NCBI GenBank assembly: GCA_011009095.1
Contig: VTPC01007996.1
Location: forward strand, 1 to 64,000
From: Ignelater luminosus
Taxonomy: Eukaryota; Arthropoda; Insecta; Coleoptera; Elateridae
Length of the DNA: 64,000 bases
Direction: 5' to 3'
Program-made: the position numbers and the translations under genes
Notes under the pieces: model-generated
The model's database searches: none
What the model saw: the letters and a program-made list of their open reading frames with translations, nothing else
What the model was told of the DNA's origin: nothing
In this document: piece after piece, positions 13,906-25,439 of the stretch
How positions within the stretch are numbered: the first letter of the stretch is position 1
Layout: each line of letters begins with the position of its first letter

Positions 13906-14892
13906 GACGTTTTTCTTCACATCCGCTTCTTGCTCTCCTACAGCATTCGTGCATTCCCAGAGTTCATTGCTGAACATCACTGTATTCTATTTCGTATCTG
14001 ACTGTTGTCGTTGCTCAAATGGCCTTATGCGCCGGTGTATTGTTTGCGGAGATATAACCGTACCTTCCTCAGCAGATCATTCGTCAGCAATTGTTCTGCT
14101 TAAGGTGCGTATTCACTTGAGCATTTCGGCCGCATGAGCGCCGAATGAGCACATTTTTGCTCATGCGGCGCTCGTACGGACCTCTAGTGCACATTCGTTT
14201 ACGAAGCACACGAGCATCGATCCATGGGATGCACACGAGCATCAATTGAGCGTTTACATTCTTACCATGAAGAATAAAATTGCATTGGCTAGTGCCACTT
14301 TTATTATAATGTACCAATTGTTACGCAAGAAAAATAAGAGACGAAAACAAACAAACAAAAACCAAAATTTTTTAATAATGTTAAAATAATAATTTGTTTC
14401 GAATTTCATATGTAGTGCCCTTAAAAAATTAACAACTTTTCGCCGAATGCCAACTTTGTCAATTAAAATCCGTCCAAATCGAGCACGCAAAATTCAGGCG
14501 CTCACTTTGATGTACCGACACCGAGCGGATCGGCCTGAGCGGCTCGCCGTAGGCTCAGCTCACGCTCGGCGCAGCGTCCACATTATCCGAACATGTGCTC
14601 GGGTGGCGCTCATTCAGCGCTCATGCGGCCGAAATGCTCAAGTGAATACGCACCTTTATAAGGAATCTTTTTAACAGTCGGTAATCAGTAGTGTGGCTCT
14701 ATCGTCTGGTATCTATGGTTCGACGTCGTCTACGTTTTTCAAAGTATGCTTTGCATTACAGTAACAGCACTACGATTTAAGCGACGAGCAATTTTGCAAA
14801 ACAACATTCGGGTTTCTTGTAACCCAATAAGTAGATCCCTTTCAAAAATCACGTAACTGATTAAAATCTGCGCTGTTTCTTACTCTAGCCAT
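13906..14892 (-). pseudogene. Decayed Tc1-like transposase, interrupted by a TTA-flanked element
   Basis: On the minus strand an ATG at 14892-14890 opens MARVRNSADFNQLRDF. After a one-base frame change in a T run, the sequence continues through FERDLLIGLQETR, FCKIARRLNRSAVTVM and an Arg-rich linker, matching the paired helix-turn-helix N-terminus of Tc1-family transposases. Beyond the inserted element (14103-14655) the reading resumes with TIADE, GTVISPQTIHRRIR and VMFSNE, the last resembling the VMFSDE first-aspartate region. The aspartate position reads Asn here. Stops (one in RRRRRTIDTRR*SHTT), frameshifts and loss of the remaining catalytic region show it is dead. Assignment to Tc1-like rests on motif order. 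Confidence 0.65.
14103..14655. mobile_element. 553-bp PIF/Harbinger-like MITE with 48-bp TIRs and TTA duplications
   Basis: The ends 14103-14150 and 14608-14655 are inverted repeats matching at about 47 of 48 positions, beginning AGGTGCGTATTCACTTGAGC. TTA occurs immediately outside both ends (14100-14102 and 14656-14658). A 3-bp TTA/TWA duplication is characteristic of PIF/Harbinger elements, so I place it there tentatively. The ends are GC-rich and dense in GAGC/GCTC subterminal motifs, while the core (about 14270-14460) is AT-rich. Several open frames here are by-products of the repeats. The near-identical ends suggest it is younger than the Tc1-like remnant it split. Confidence 0.8.
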
Positions 14893-16679
14893 TTTGTTTA
14901 AAAATACTCTCACATTTTTAATTCCTTTAACACCAAATATATACAGCGTAGAATTTTTTCAGAAAATATCCACTTCTTCAAGATGTTGGATTTTCCACAT
15001 TATTTTAGTTTTAGTAACATCAAAGTTTGTTTTTAATTTACAACTCCCTGTGTATCAATCAATTAGATAATTTAACAAAGAATTTACAAGGTCAGTTCAT
15101 TGTGAAAATATTTGTAAACTGAAGTTACTCATTCTATGCAAGGCTCTAGGAAAGCAACCTTTAAAAGCTATTAAAATGTTCTTCAGTACATTGTTTCTAG
15201 TACAAGTATCTAATTAGAAGCAAAAGGTTTTTGACTAATCGATCTCTTTAGGGCGTTCAGAAATCCCAAAGTTGAAAGGAACGTATGACTACTAAAAAAG
15301 AAATCTTTGCTTTAGAAGATCAGTGCATTATTTTTTCCAAATATCAGAATTTATTGCAGGCATGTTAGAGTTGTGAATAGGTTTTATTTTAGTATGTGTA
15401 TTACGAATTCCAGTTACAATTCTCTCCATGTTCGTAGGCAGTTAAGGATCCATCTAGAAATATTGAAAATCTCTGAAAGTCTGTCGCTAACAGATCGCTC
15501 ACGCATTGAAAGAACTCAGGGATAGGCAACATTAGATAACAAAGATTAATTCTATTAGCATTACTATTAATAGTACATTTCATGGTATAATGGTAAAGCA
15601 GAGCGCTCAAAGATCTCTAAATCGTAATATCCTATAGTACTATTACAAATTAAAATAAGAAATACCACCTCACTATTAGTCACTAGTGTAGATACACAGT
15701 GATACTGCAAAATCTCTTATAGCACAAATATATCAGTTAAAAATAATATCAAAACATTGATCCTTTGATTATCTACAACGACATACATAAAGAATATGAG
15801 TAATATTGAAAACTTTTTCCCAAACGGAATTTATGAAATCTAAGAAATCTCTCAACATGTAACTTTCTGAACTCAGTACCAACATATACCCTAAAAGCAG
15901 GGTCACTCAATTAATCTTCAACTTTATTTTCAAAACAAATAATTATAAATCGATATTTGTTGATGTCCAAGCTCGTGGTACTGCTTCAACACATCTTTTT
16001 CCTGTTTCACAAACCTAATCTTCTATACATGGTAAGCCATCGACGATTATCATCTGGTATTTTGTTATAAATTGTTGTAGAATTGCGATGATTTCCACAT
16101 TTTACAAGAAAGAGTTTTTGATTATTTCCCGATTTTTAAGTTTGCTTCTATTCCTACCATCAACCCAATTTCTGATTATATTTTCTCTGTAAATATATGT
16201 TTTTAACCTGAACATCCGCTTAGTAAGTAAGCTATTTCCTGGAATTTAAAAAGCAAAGTTAAAATTAAAGTACGAATTTAAAAACATGCTGTGAAGGCTT
16301 GCATTCATTGCAAACATTGGATGTTTTATAGATAGAAATATCTTATTAATAATATTAGATAACTGTATCAATAAATAATAATACGTAGACAGAGCATCTC
16401 ATGAGAACTTAACATTAGCTTCAGATCTAAAAATATGCAAGAAATTGCTTTTTAATTCTCATTAATTTTAGTCACATCTTGTTTTTATTCGCGTTTCATA
16501 AGACAGAGCTTAAATATATACAACTAGCTTACACATGAAAGCAATCTTCCCGCTCATCTCTAATTTTGATTTTTAAAAATCATCTTAAATTCAAAAGATA
16601 TAGAAAATTGGTAGATTCTTACATAGCAGGCAAGTAGGTTTTTAGGTTAAAAGCTCAGTAAAGCGTACCTATCATTTAT
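14893..16679. other. Noncoding DNA, no gene recognised
   Basis: The first 170 bp are probably the 5' flank of the Tc1-like remnant. An ACTCCCTGTGTA phrase near 15042-15053 may be its outer end. Nothing else is supportable. Confidence 0.35.
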
Positions 16680-16925
16680 AAGCAAGTGTTATATAGTGTT
16701 TGGTATCTGGTATGCAGTTCAACCTTGAAAGCGTTCGCTGCACTTGCACTTCCCGCGATTCCGCGCCCCGCGCGTGTGTTGTACGTAGGCTTTTGGCTCC
16801 ATCCGCAAATCGCGAAAAATAACGTGCCAGCTTTTGCTGCTACAGTAACAGTTGTATTTAAGGCACTACGGCAGTGGCTAAATTCACATAGAGATATTTC
16901 GGGAATTGTCATCCGTTTTACTTGA
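16680..16925. other. CpG-rich patch with overlapping open frames on both strands, unidentified
   Basis: This ~250-bp stretch is clearly richer in G+C and CpG than its surroundings, with runs such as CCGCGCCCCGCGCGTGTG near 16762-16779. It is open on the plus strand (16686-16925) and the minus strand (16676-16912). Neither translation resembles a family I know. It could be a repeat fragment, a CpG-rich regulatory element or an exon. No terminal repeats or splice sites settle it. Confidence 0.25.
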
Positions 16926-18392
16926 TACTATTTTTAATTTCCGGTACGCGCTGAAATATCGTTGCTACTGCAATATGCAGTTTCCTTTTTGCACAACAGT
17001 CAACATCATTCACTTTTGGAAATGCTGTTTTTTTTTCATCATTAATTTTGTTTCGGTTTAAATCGTGAAATAAACAGGCGCACATCGTACGATTCTATAA
17101 ATAAGCATTGGCTTTTGGTGATATTCACCAATTACAAAACTTCCTGAGATGTCTCACATCTAATGCTAGTAGTAAATTATCTACACTTTCTACAAGAACT
17201 CAATCTATACGTCAATTTATTTTCTGTTTTTTAACTCCCTTTCTCTTGCTACTGTTAACCTATTTTTGTTGTTGTTTTGTTTTTATGGCCTACTCACATT
17301 TACTATAAATATTTTCGATTTTATTCATCGTTTTGTTTTTGCTTTTACTTTTATTTTATTATTGTTTCAATTTAATTTAATTTTATAAACAAAACCTGTC
17401 TTTAATAGAATTGTGGAGAATAAGGATATTGATTTGAGAGAAAAACGTACATAATTGAAAGAAAATCTCTACCTATATAAATTTCTTTCTTATACGTAGG
17501 ATATGATTTGATTTACATTAACTTTTTCCCCTTTTTGCAACGTATCATTTGAAAACTAAATTTTTTCATTAGTCATTTCATTACAGTCAGTCTTATTGTT
17601 AGTCTAGTTTTGTCTATATTTTCCTAAAATTAGCATACATTTTTTATTTCGTGAATGATTCTTAATACATTTGATGTCAAATCAAGTCTTTGTACAGTAT
17701 AAATTCTAAAAGTATGAAAAGAGAACTTATAGCCTACCTACCTGAAACGGCAACAGGAGTCATCTTTTCTACTGAAAGTTGTTATAAATTTCAGTTATTA
17801 CCTTATTAACAGTTTTATGTTATGTAAATATTAAATAATATTTTAGGATAATGTTTTTTGTGGTTTTTGATAAGGCTTCTTCAGTAAATCATCTCTAAAT
17901 AAAAAAATACAGAAAAAACTCATCGTCTTAGAAATAGCTGTTGTAGTAGATGTTTTTTAGATAGATCCTCGAGCACTTAAAGGAGTTTAAGAGTTGATCT
18001 AAACTTTTCCGCATTTTTTAATACCATTACCTAGATTATAACGCCATTACCATTACCAGGCACTTTTGTAAAGGAATCCTAAAGATTATTTATTTTCAGA
18101 AAATTTTTTGGAAAAATAATCTTTTAGTAGTTTAGTACAATCTTCAAGATGGACTTGAGCACTTAGCAGCACCAATCTTACAATCGATAAATAATATTCA
18201 GTGAATGAGACAAATGGTCTTGGTTTCCTGATTCCTTTGATGAGGCAAACTGAAGTTATCTTTTGATTTAAGAAAATTCAAGATTGAAGCGACGCGACGC
18301 CGACGTTTTAATGTACTCCGAAATATTTCTGAGAAATGGATATCTCTTCCAGATAGTGATTCATCAAATCGAGTAGTTTGAAGTTTATTTTA
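16926..18392. other. Noncoding DNA, nothing recognised
   Basis: AT-rich sequence with T-rich tracts (for example 17218-17350) and chance frames only. Confidence 0.4.
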
Positions 18393-18456
18393 GTTACTTG
18401 ACTTGACATTCAGCTACTATATTAATTGACCTGAACTTGATTTCAAGTCAAGTAAC
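18393..18456. repeat. 14-bp perfect inverted repeat around a 36-bp spacer
   Basis: GTTACTTGACTTGA at 18393-18406 is exactly complementary to TCAAGTCAAGTAAC at 18443-18456. The arms contain ACTTGACTTGA, the same pentamer phrase as the LINE tail at 48 kb, but the rest is unrelated. It lies just left of the larger fold-back element. Confidence 0.55.
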
Positions 18457-18493
18457 TTGAATATCAAGTCAATGCGTGAATCTCTACTTCCAG

Positions 18494-18723
18494 GACTATA
18501 CATTTTCAATCTCAAATTGAGACCAACCAATTTCAAATTGGAATAATCAATTTCAAATAAATTGGACTAATCAACTTCAAGTTGAAACCCATAAACTTTA
18601 GACTGAGACTGATCAATTTGACATTAGTTCAGATTAGTCTCAATTTGAAGTTGATTGATCTCAATTTGAAGTTCACTGGTCTCAATTTGAAACTGGTTGG
18701 TCTCCAATTGAAATGGTATAGTC
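18494..18723. repeat. 230-bp fold-back element with internal 21-bp repeats
   Basis: The ends GACTATA (18494-18500) and TATAGTC (18717-18723) are inverted, and the two halves are imperfectly complementary along their length. The right half holds four consecutive 21-bp units at 18638-18658, 18659-18679, 18680-18700 and 18701-18721. The first three share TCTCAATTTGAA and the fourth is a variant beginning TCTCCAATTGAA. The left half carries similar units in opposite orientation (ATTTCAAATTG motifs). An open frame at 18582-18797 reads as LNLKL-type heptads only because 21 is a multiple of 3. Confidence 0.65.
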
Positions 18724-20329
18724 AGTGCAGGTGCAAAACATTTATAACACGAGACATTTTCCCATTAAGGCAAAAGTCAGAAACAGCAGATATATAAATG
18801 AATCCTTTTGAATAGCAGCGTTACGTTATTACAGCATGCCAAAAGAATTAATATTGTCAATCTTAAATTGTTAATGTAAATGAAACAATACGTGCCATTT
18901 CTTTAAAAAAACAGATAACAACTTAAAGAAATTTCGAAAATTTCTTTTTAAAAGTGGTACTTGCTTTAGTTAGTTAAAATGCGAACTCCACTATAAAGAT
19001 TTGTTAGATTTATAACCTGTAAATACCACTGTTTAACATTAACTATAACAAAATGATTTATACACTCAACTAATAACTCAAGCAAGGTAGAATAATCATG
19101 GCAAAAGGGTTAATAGATTGTTAGACAGCTTTTGAGAAATTTCTGCAAACTAAGCTAATAACTAATTGGTACATCCACAATTTAGACAAGCCAAAACAAA
19201 GCGCACATAGTGCATAGCAGTTGTATTTGAAACTGACTTCAATAGCTTTAGACGTGTTCGGAATATTAAAACTCAATTTCTATCCTATGGTACGTAAAAA
19301 GTCAGTTCCGAATGCAACTGGAACGCATTACATCTATTACATGCCCATCATTGCTAGTTATTTAATTTTTACTCTCAACTCCTTCATCTGCTTATAATCC
19401 AAGTAGTACCATTGGGTTTTCTTGAAATTATATTTCAGGGGTAAATCAATATTTTGATAATTCGTTTCAGATTTTTTGATATAACGACCTAAGCAACGAA
19501 TACGTTACTAGAAAAGCAGCTTTGGAATACCTGAACATAGATTAGCTTACACATTCATAAAACAGCTGAATAACGTTATATCTAAAAAGAAGTCAATGAA
19601 GCTGATATCTAGCACATAACGATACAAAAATTAAAGTTTTTAATATTCATAAGATGGGAGGGTAGTAATACTTTCATTGATATTCTGACTTACTGAAACT
19701 ATAATCTCACCTGCACGAATTCTCACGAAACAATTCAATGAATGGCACGTTGCTGGTTATTGATTTTGATAATGTATATAGTCCTGAAAAAATATAGGGC
19801 TTGTTCCAATGAGTTATTTATAGTGAGTCTTCTTTTTTTAAGTTGTTCATATTTATTTAATTGTTTTGAAAACTAAACCTGACTGTATTATAAAAAACGA
19901 TTACTTCCATTACGCAACTAACCATTGTATTCTTCACAGTTAGAATGTTAGAATTTGAATTGCATCATTTTTCCTGTAAAGAGATACTTAATTGATCAAA
20001 ATAAAATTTGGTAGTAACCTTTGTTTTTATTGTTTCCTTTGATGGTTAAAATATGCCAAAAGTTTTTACATCCGTTAGCATCTCAGAAAAATCAGGAATC
20101 ACCAGCAGTGACAATCCATCACAAATCGCTTGATGCTTGTAACTCATTGGATCGCTTCGGCACGACATTAACTGCAATAAATAATCATAAATGAAAGGAA
20201 CTTTTCATGGTTCGAATCGAATTGGTTTGCATCTTTTTAATACTTGTAAAGGCTTGTTGGCTTGTCTATATAGGTAACAACATTTTACTAAAGCGGTAAC
20301 CGTGATCTGAATTTGCTTGCCTTATTCGT
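18724..20329. other. Noncoding DNA, nothing recognised
   Basis: No gene or bounded repeat that I can support. Confidence 0.4.
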
Positions 20330-20840
20330 TTGTTTGGAAACTAGGAGTCATAACAAACACTAGGCCATGGAACTCCGGTTTACCAAGCCAACGTAAACCT
20401 CGAACCAGTTCCGAACAAATCATAAAGAAAGAGAAAGAAATGGGGTAACATAATGAAAGACCAGTGACCGCGATGTTAACGAGATAACTTGCCTCTGTTT
20501 GCTTATCAAGTCCATCAAGCCAGTCCCGAAGCCAATTCTTTACGAACTACTAGCCATAGAAAACCATAGAAGGTAGCACCCTCGCTTGCCAAGCAATAGC
20601 AAACCTTGAGCTGGTTCCTAACAAATCATGAAAAAAGAAAGTGTGTGTGTATGAGAGAGACAGAACAACATCAACGAGATAACTCCTGTGTTCGTCTGCT
20701 TGTCAAATCACAGGCAGTGGCACCTTCGGTTGTCAAGCCACTGCAAACACTGAGCCGATTTGAAGCAAATCATTAATCATAGCGAATCACACACCGTGAG
20801 ACCCGGACTTGTAAATCACTAGACAAGCTCATTCAATAGC
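20330..20840. repeat. Degenerate tandem array, about 2.5-3 units
   Basis: Landmarks recur in the same order: CCAAGC or CAAGCC, GCAAAC or GTAAAC, a CCAGTT/TGGTTCC/CCGATT stretch, then AACAAATCAT. AACAAATCAT occurs at 20414-20423 and 20620-20629, and a variant GCAAATCAT at 20765-20773, giving spacings near 206 and 144 bp. AACGAGATAACT also recurs between units. Divergence is high, so this is an old satellite-like or transposon-internal repeat. A GTGTGTGTGT run sits at about 20641. Confidence 0.5.
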
Positions 20841-22169
20841 TTGTTTCATGATTATTGAATTATTGAAATACATATTCCCTTACCTCATATCCAATGCATG
20901 CCCAATGAAATATGGTTGATGAATGATTACTGTAAGCAACAAAATGCACTTTTACTTTTCAAAGCATGCTTGATTGTTTATTCTTAACAATTTTGAATTC
21001 AAACTATAATTTTTGGAAAAATATAAATATTTCTGTTACATTTTACCAATTGATTTCAGTTTTTCCTTCTTTTAGTATGTGTTTCGTTCTTATAATGAAG
21101 ACGAACGGGAAAGAATGGAAGTGATTTTTCTGGTCACAATTGTCAAGGAGAAATAGGACATTTATTTTACCTGTTGTGACAGAAATCGTCACAAATATCG
21201 CCCCATTTGTTTTTGTCAACGATAGTAATTCACCTAGAAAACGTGTTTCCTACCGACTTAGGTGTAAAACAACTATTTTCACTTGTTAATTTATAATAGC
21301 AAATGTATTAGCACAGTAACCATTTGGATTTCAACTACTGTAGAATAAAGTTATCAACTGCATATCCACTTAATTGTTTCTCTCGCTCTGTTACAAGACT
21401 ATTATAAACAAATAAAATGCTTTTTGTTCTTTTTAGCCGACAGCTGAGAATTATTTATAGCGTAGCCAGGAGTTGTCTCGTGTCACATGTGTTCATATTT
21501 ATTTAAAATAACATAAGCACGTGCACTGCCCCCTACAACGTGTCGCAGCACTCCAAGATATTAAGTTATTCTTTCCGAAATGCTGTTTTCAGGATTTGAC
21601 ATTCAATTAAAAGTGATAATTAGTGTTAAAATGTACTTTTTAGTAACACCGTGAATATTTATAGTTTGTCGGAATTTTGGAAAACAAAAGCATTAAGAAT
21701 CTAAGCATGATTTCAGTTAAGTAGTCATTGCAGGATTTTCTATTTGTTATTTTTATTTATTACGTAACAAATAACATCATAACACTGTCTTTTGTTGAAT
21801 ACCAATAACGGAGCAATTGCAATTTTAATTACGGACGTACTTTTTCGCCTGAATGGAAACGAGTATTTATTAAACGTTGCTACTGTGACATTATGTTATC
21901 ATCACTTCTTTAAAACCTATATGTAATCACTAATCACTATACAGGAAATGTAATAACCTATTAACATATTTCTATAATTTTTTACCTTCCTTGCAATTAA
22001 TATGAAAGCAGAATTTAGCATGACCAAATCCTTTTCTTTTTCTCAAAAAGGAAATATGAAATATTCAGGATGTACATATGCGAAAAAAATAATTTCAAAA
22101 GTTCTTTTATATCAAAGTTACTACAAACACAAGGGCATGTAGTATTCATTTAAATTATTTTATTTTTTA
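20841..22169. other. Noncoding DNA, nothing recognised
   Basis: No coding or structured feature that I can support. Confidence 0.4.

Positions 22170-22201
<32 letters not shown>
22170..22201. repeat. (ATT)n microsatellite
   Basis: An uninterrupted run of about 10-11 ATT/TTA units. No LINE-like sequence is recognisable upstream, so I treat it as a simple repeat. Confidence 0.9.
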
Positions 22202-22202
<1 letters not shown>

Positions 22203-24395
22203 GCTTGAACTTAAATCCTTGAACGCAGGGTTTGTGTATACGCACAACTCACGCTTGTAAAACATTGTAGGCTTGGTATTAACATTTTCTAAAAAAATGA
22301 AGATTAGGGTTAATTAAATGTTTTTTCAAAATTATTTAAATTACTTTTTCTTTTAAAATAATTATCCTGTTAGAACAACAAACAAATATGAAATATGGAT
22401 AAATTCTTTATATATACAGTGTGTCTCACTTTTTATCTACATGCTCATTTCGAATTAATTTTGAAATTTTTATTAGTTAATAATCCTCAGTAGGAAACAT
22501 TTTCAAGCGGTTTAAGCAATTTTATTTTCCACTAACAGCTTGCTACGATTGAAAGTAAATAAGAGAAACAAAAAACACAGTAGGCATGTTTTAACCAACG
22601 AAGGTTATTAAAACAATTAAATATTAATTGTTATATTATAAATATGATATACATCAAAACAATTTTTACCATACGTTCCGGTGAAATTTCAAGATCTATA
22701 AATTATACAGAGTTGACCAATTGCAAATTATACGGTAAGTTTTACTGGGCAGTTTGTAATTTATTGAAAAGGGTGTTGCATGTAGCAAAAAATATTTTAT
22801 TTATTTAAAAATTTGTCTGTCAGTCTGAACAATTTATATTGTGTAAGAAAAGAAATTTTTACTGTGCGGGGATTTAATTTTATACTCGTGCGGCCACATT
22901 ATATGTTATTTTGTAAACTACACGGAGTAAATTGTATCGGAGAAATCGTTATAGAAATGTAGGTAACTGAAAGACGATTACAAAATTTTTTCCAAGAATT
23001 TTACATTCCGGAAGATCGGAAATTCGAGTCTCTAAACCGACTGTTCTCACTAAGATCTTAAGTGATTTTCCTTAGTTGTGTAAGTGAATACCGAAACAGT
23101 AGTTTCCATAGATTTGGTTACCTCTAATTACATCTTCTCTTAAACTTAATTTTTGGCTAAAGGAGAACAGGGAAATGAAGGGCGTTGACTTTCCTTTCTT
23201 TTTTTAGCAAGTCGACTGTTTTGAATAATAGATTTAAACATGTGTAAGCCGTGCTATTGTTTCATGTCATATCTAGAATAATATATACAAAGTCATATTA
23301 TCCAGTAGGATGGACTAGGTTAAAGCCTAGGACGCCGCATTCAATCGTCAAATTCGTTTTTCCGTGTTTCCGTGTTTCCGCATGCAGGGTGCTCAGTTGT
23401 AACTTTCTCAACTTGAGGGTCTCGCGTACAACTTCACTCTAATTTAAATAGAGTTGCACATTCTTATGAATAATGTAAAGTCAAAATTTGAATATCTGAT
23501 TTATTTGAAAAAACTAGAAATTTGAAATGACGTCTCGAATTTTTAGAATCATTATCAGGTTCATTTTTTCTTCCAGAAAGACCGGAGATTTTACAATTAA
23601 TAGAACTTTTGAAACTGTTTTCAGCAAACAGACTTTGGTAATTTTGAAAAGACGTAATTACATAGGGATGAGGGGAGTTATACGTAAATCAATACTGGAG
23701 CAATTAAGAATAAATGAATTAATTAATTAACTGAATCTTTAATTGGCAGAACAAGAATTGTAATAATCAATTGGCTTTGAAATACCTTTTAACATTTTTA
23801 ATGGTTGCCTAGTGACGGATACTACTAAATTAATGTCTATACATAACTTACTACATCAGTTGGTTACTTTCAATAGCTTTCGATAGTATGTTAGCATAGG
23901 TGGCAAGGTGTAATCAGTCTAGGGCGCCTAACTGTCTTGATCAAGCCCTGAATACATGAACTGTATTTGAATTTCTTATATCTTCTCTTGTAGTGTTTTC
24001 AATAGTTTTGGTGGTGAATCTTTAGAGCTTTTTACTTCTTGTTTTGTGCATTTCAAGATTTCAATTTAAAAATATAACTAATGCAATACATGTCAGTATG
24101 TATGTACAATGTACATATCTACTCCAAATTGTTTGGAAATCAAATAGCAATTGAAGACCTTGATTCAAAAACCTGGTAAGTCCAGTTTTTTATCAAAATT
24201 ACTTTTTGGAATATTTCCCGTGTTTTTAATATAGCCGAGGATTTAATACAAACATCAGTTAAATCTGACGCATGTAAATGTAGTTTAGTCGCTTCCGGGA
24301 TTTATCTATACAAGCATGGTTGCAAAAGTCAGAATTATCCAGGATTAACCCGCTTCTTGCATCAAGTAAAAATACAATAACGTATTCTTACAGTG
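22202..24395. other. Noncoding DNA, nothing recognised
   Basis: A transposon-end-like phrase, TATACAGTGTGTCTCAC, occurs near 22414-22430 without a partner. Short frames at 23251-23730 have no recognisable motif. Confidence 0.35.
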
Positions 24396-25428
24396 CACTA
24401 ATAGCGATTTAGAACTAATCAATAAGCTTTTGAAAAAAATAACCTTAAATTAAATTAGTCTAAATGTGAAGGTTTAGTTTTTGGTTTGCCTAAGACATCA
24501 ATTGACGATTTAATACTTTGCATACACAACATTACCTTACCTATTGCATCATCTGCAAGAAACGTAGATTTAGTATTGGATACTAGATTGAGATTTAATG
24601 AGCATGGTACGATATAAAACTAATTCAGAATCCTATTCTGCGTTGAACTTGCTGAATGATAGACGTCATAGTCTCAACTTTAAATTGAGAAACGTTGTGT
24701 GATTCACTGGCACTTTCTTATTTTAATTGCTGTGACTTTATATATGGTTCCCGTTTAGCTACTGTGGACAACTATCAATTCAAAAGGTACAAAATTCTTG
24801 TTGTTGACTAATTTGCGGTTTATGTAAACATGATCATATATCACACAAAATTAAAGAACTTGTTGTTGTTGTCCATGAGTAATGGTTGAAAACATCATTT
24901 TGGAAAGTTTATTCATTCTATTATTACCTCTAACCAGCACCACTTACTTAAGAGTAGACTAATTACTTCTGTTCACTCGATCAACATCCGAGGAAAATCT
25001 AAACGAAGGTTTACTTATAATGCAGTTGTACTATTTAATTCTATTGATAATAGACTAAAAGAACTAAGTCCCAAGTGTTTTGATTCTGCTTATAAAAAAA
25101 GTCTTGCAAAATCAGTGATTTTTTCTATTTGTTTATTTTTTATTTTTTTATGGTATTATTGAAATCTTTAAGATTAACGATATCAAAATAAATATTACGT
25201 AGCAATTGCTTTAACTTTGTATTTAGAGCATGGTTAAGTTTGAGGAACTGAATTAGAATAGGCCCGACGATATATTAGGAGTCTTGATCAGTCTTTGCCT
25301 TGATTTTGATTTATAATAAACTTGAGATAAAGATTTATAGAGTTAAATAGAGTAGTTCTTTTTTCTTTTTTTTTAATTTTGATATAAGAGGACTAATAAA
25401 GACCTATTACTATTATTATTATTATTAG
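24396..25428 (+). mobile_element. Decayed non-LTR retrotransposon: RT C-terminal part, 3' UTR and ATT tail
   Basis: In the plus frame from 24429 the sequence reads FEKNNLKLN*SKCEGLVFGLP, followed by ASSARNVDLVLDTRLRFNEH. This resembles the last RT motifs and thumb of LINE polyproteins (NNLKLN..KCE..VFG, then L.LVLD..L.F..H). After frame changes come SYSALNLLN, LALSYFNCCDFIYG, IQKVQNSCC*LICGL and KHDHISHKIKEL. A final open block (24890-25162, another frame) contains SRLITSVHSINIRGKSKRRF and FTYNAVVLFNSIDNRLKEL, the usual LINE C-terminal tail. Stops and at least three frame changes show it is dead. A 3' region ends in AATAAAGACC plus an ATT run (25409-25428). The clade is uncertain (CR1- or Jockey-like). 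The endonuclease and main RT core are absent, consistent with 5' truncation or decay. Confidence 0.75.
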
Positions 25429-25439
25429 TACTTTTATTT

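Noticed and set aside
14084..14674. Three frames of 75-78 codons
   Set aside because: They lie in or across the TTA-flanked MITE and are produced by its inverted repeats.
18582..18797. Frame encoding leucine-rich heptads (LNLKL-type)
   Set aside because: The periodicity comes from 21-bp DNA repeats in a fold-back element, not from a coiled-coil or LRR protein.
20205..20220. GGTTCGAATCG as a Pol III B box
   Set aside because: No A box at a suitable distance upstream and no SINE-like body.
22170..22201. ATT run as the tail of another LINE
   Set aside because: No LINE-like coding or 3' UTR sequence is readable upstream, unlike the case at 25.4 kb.
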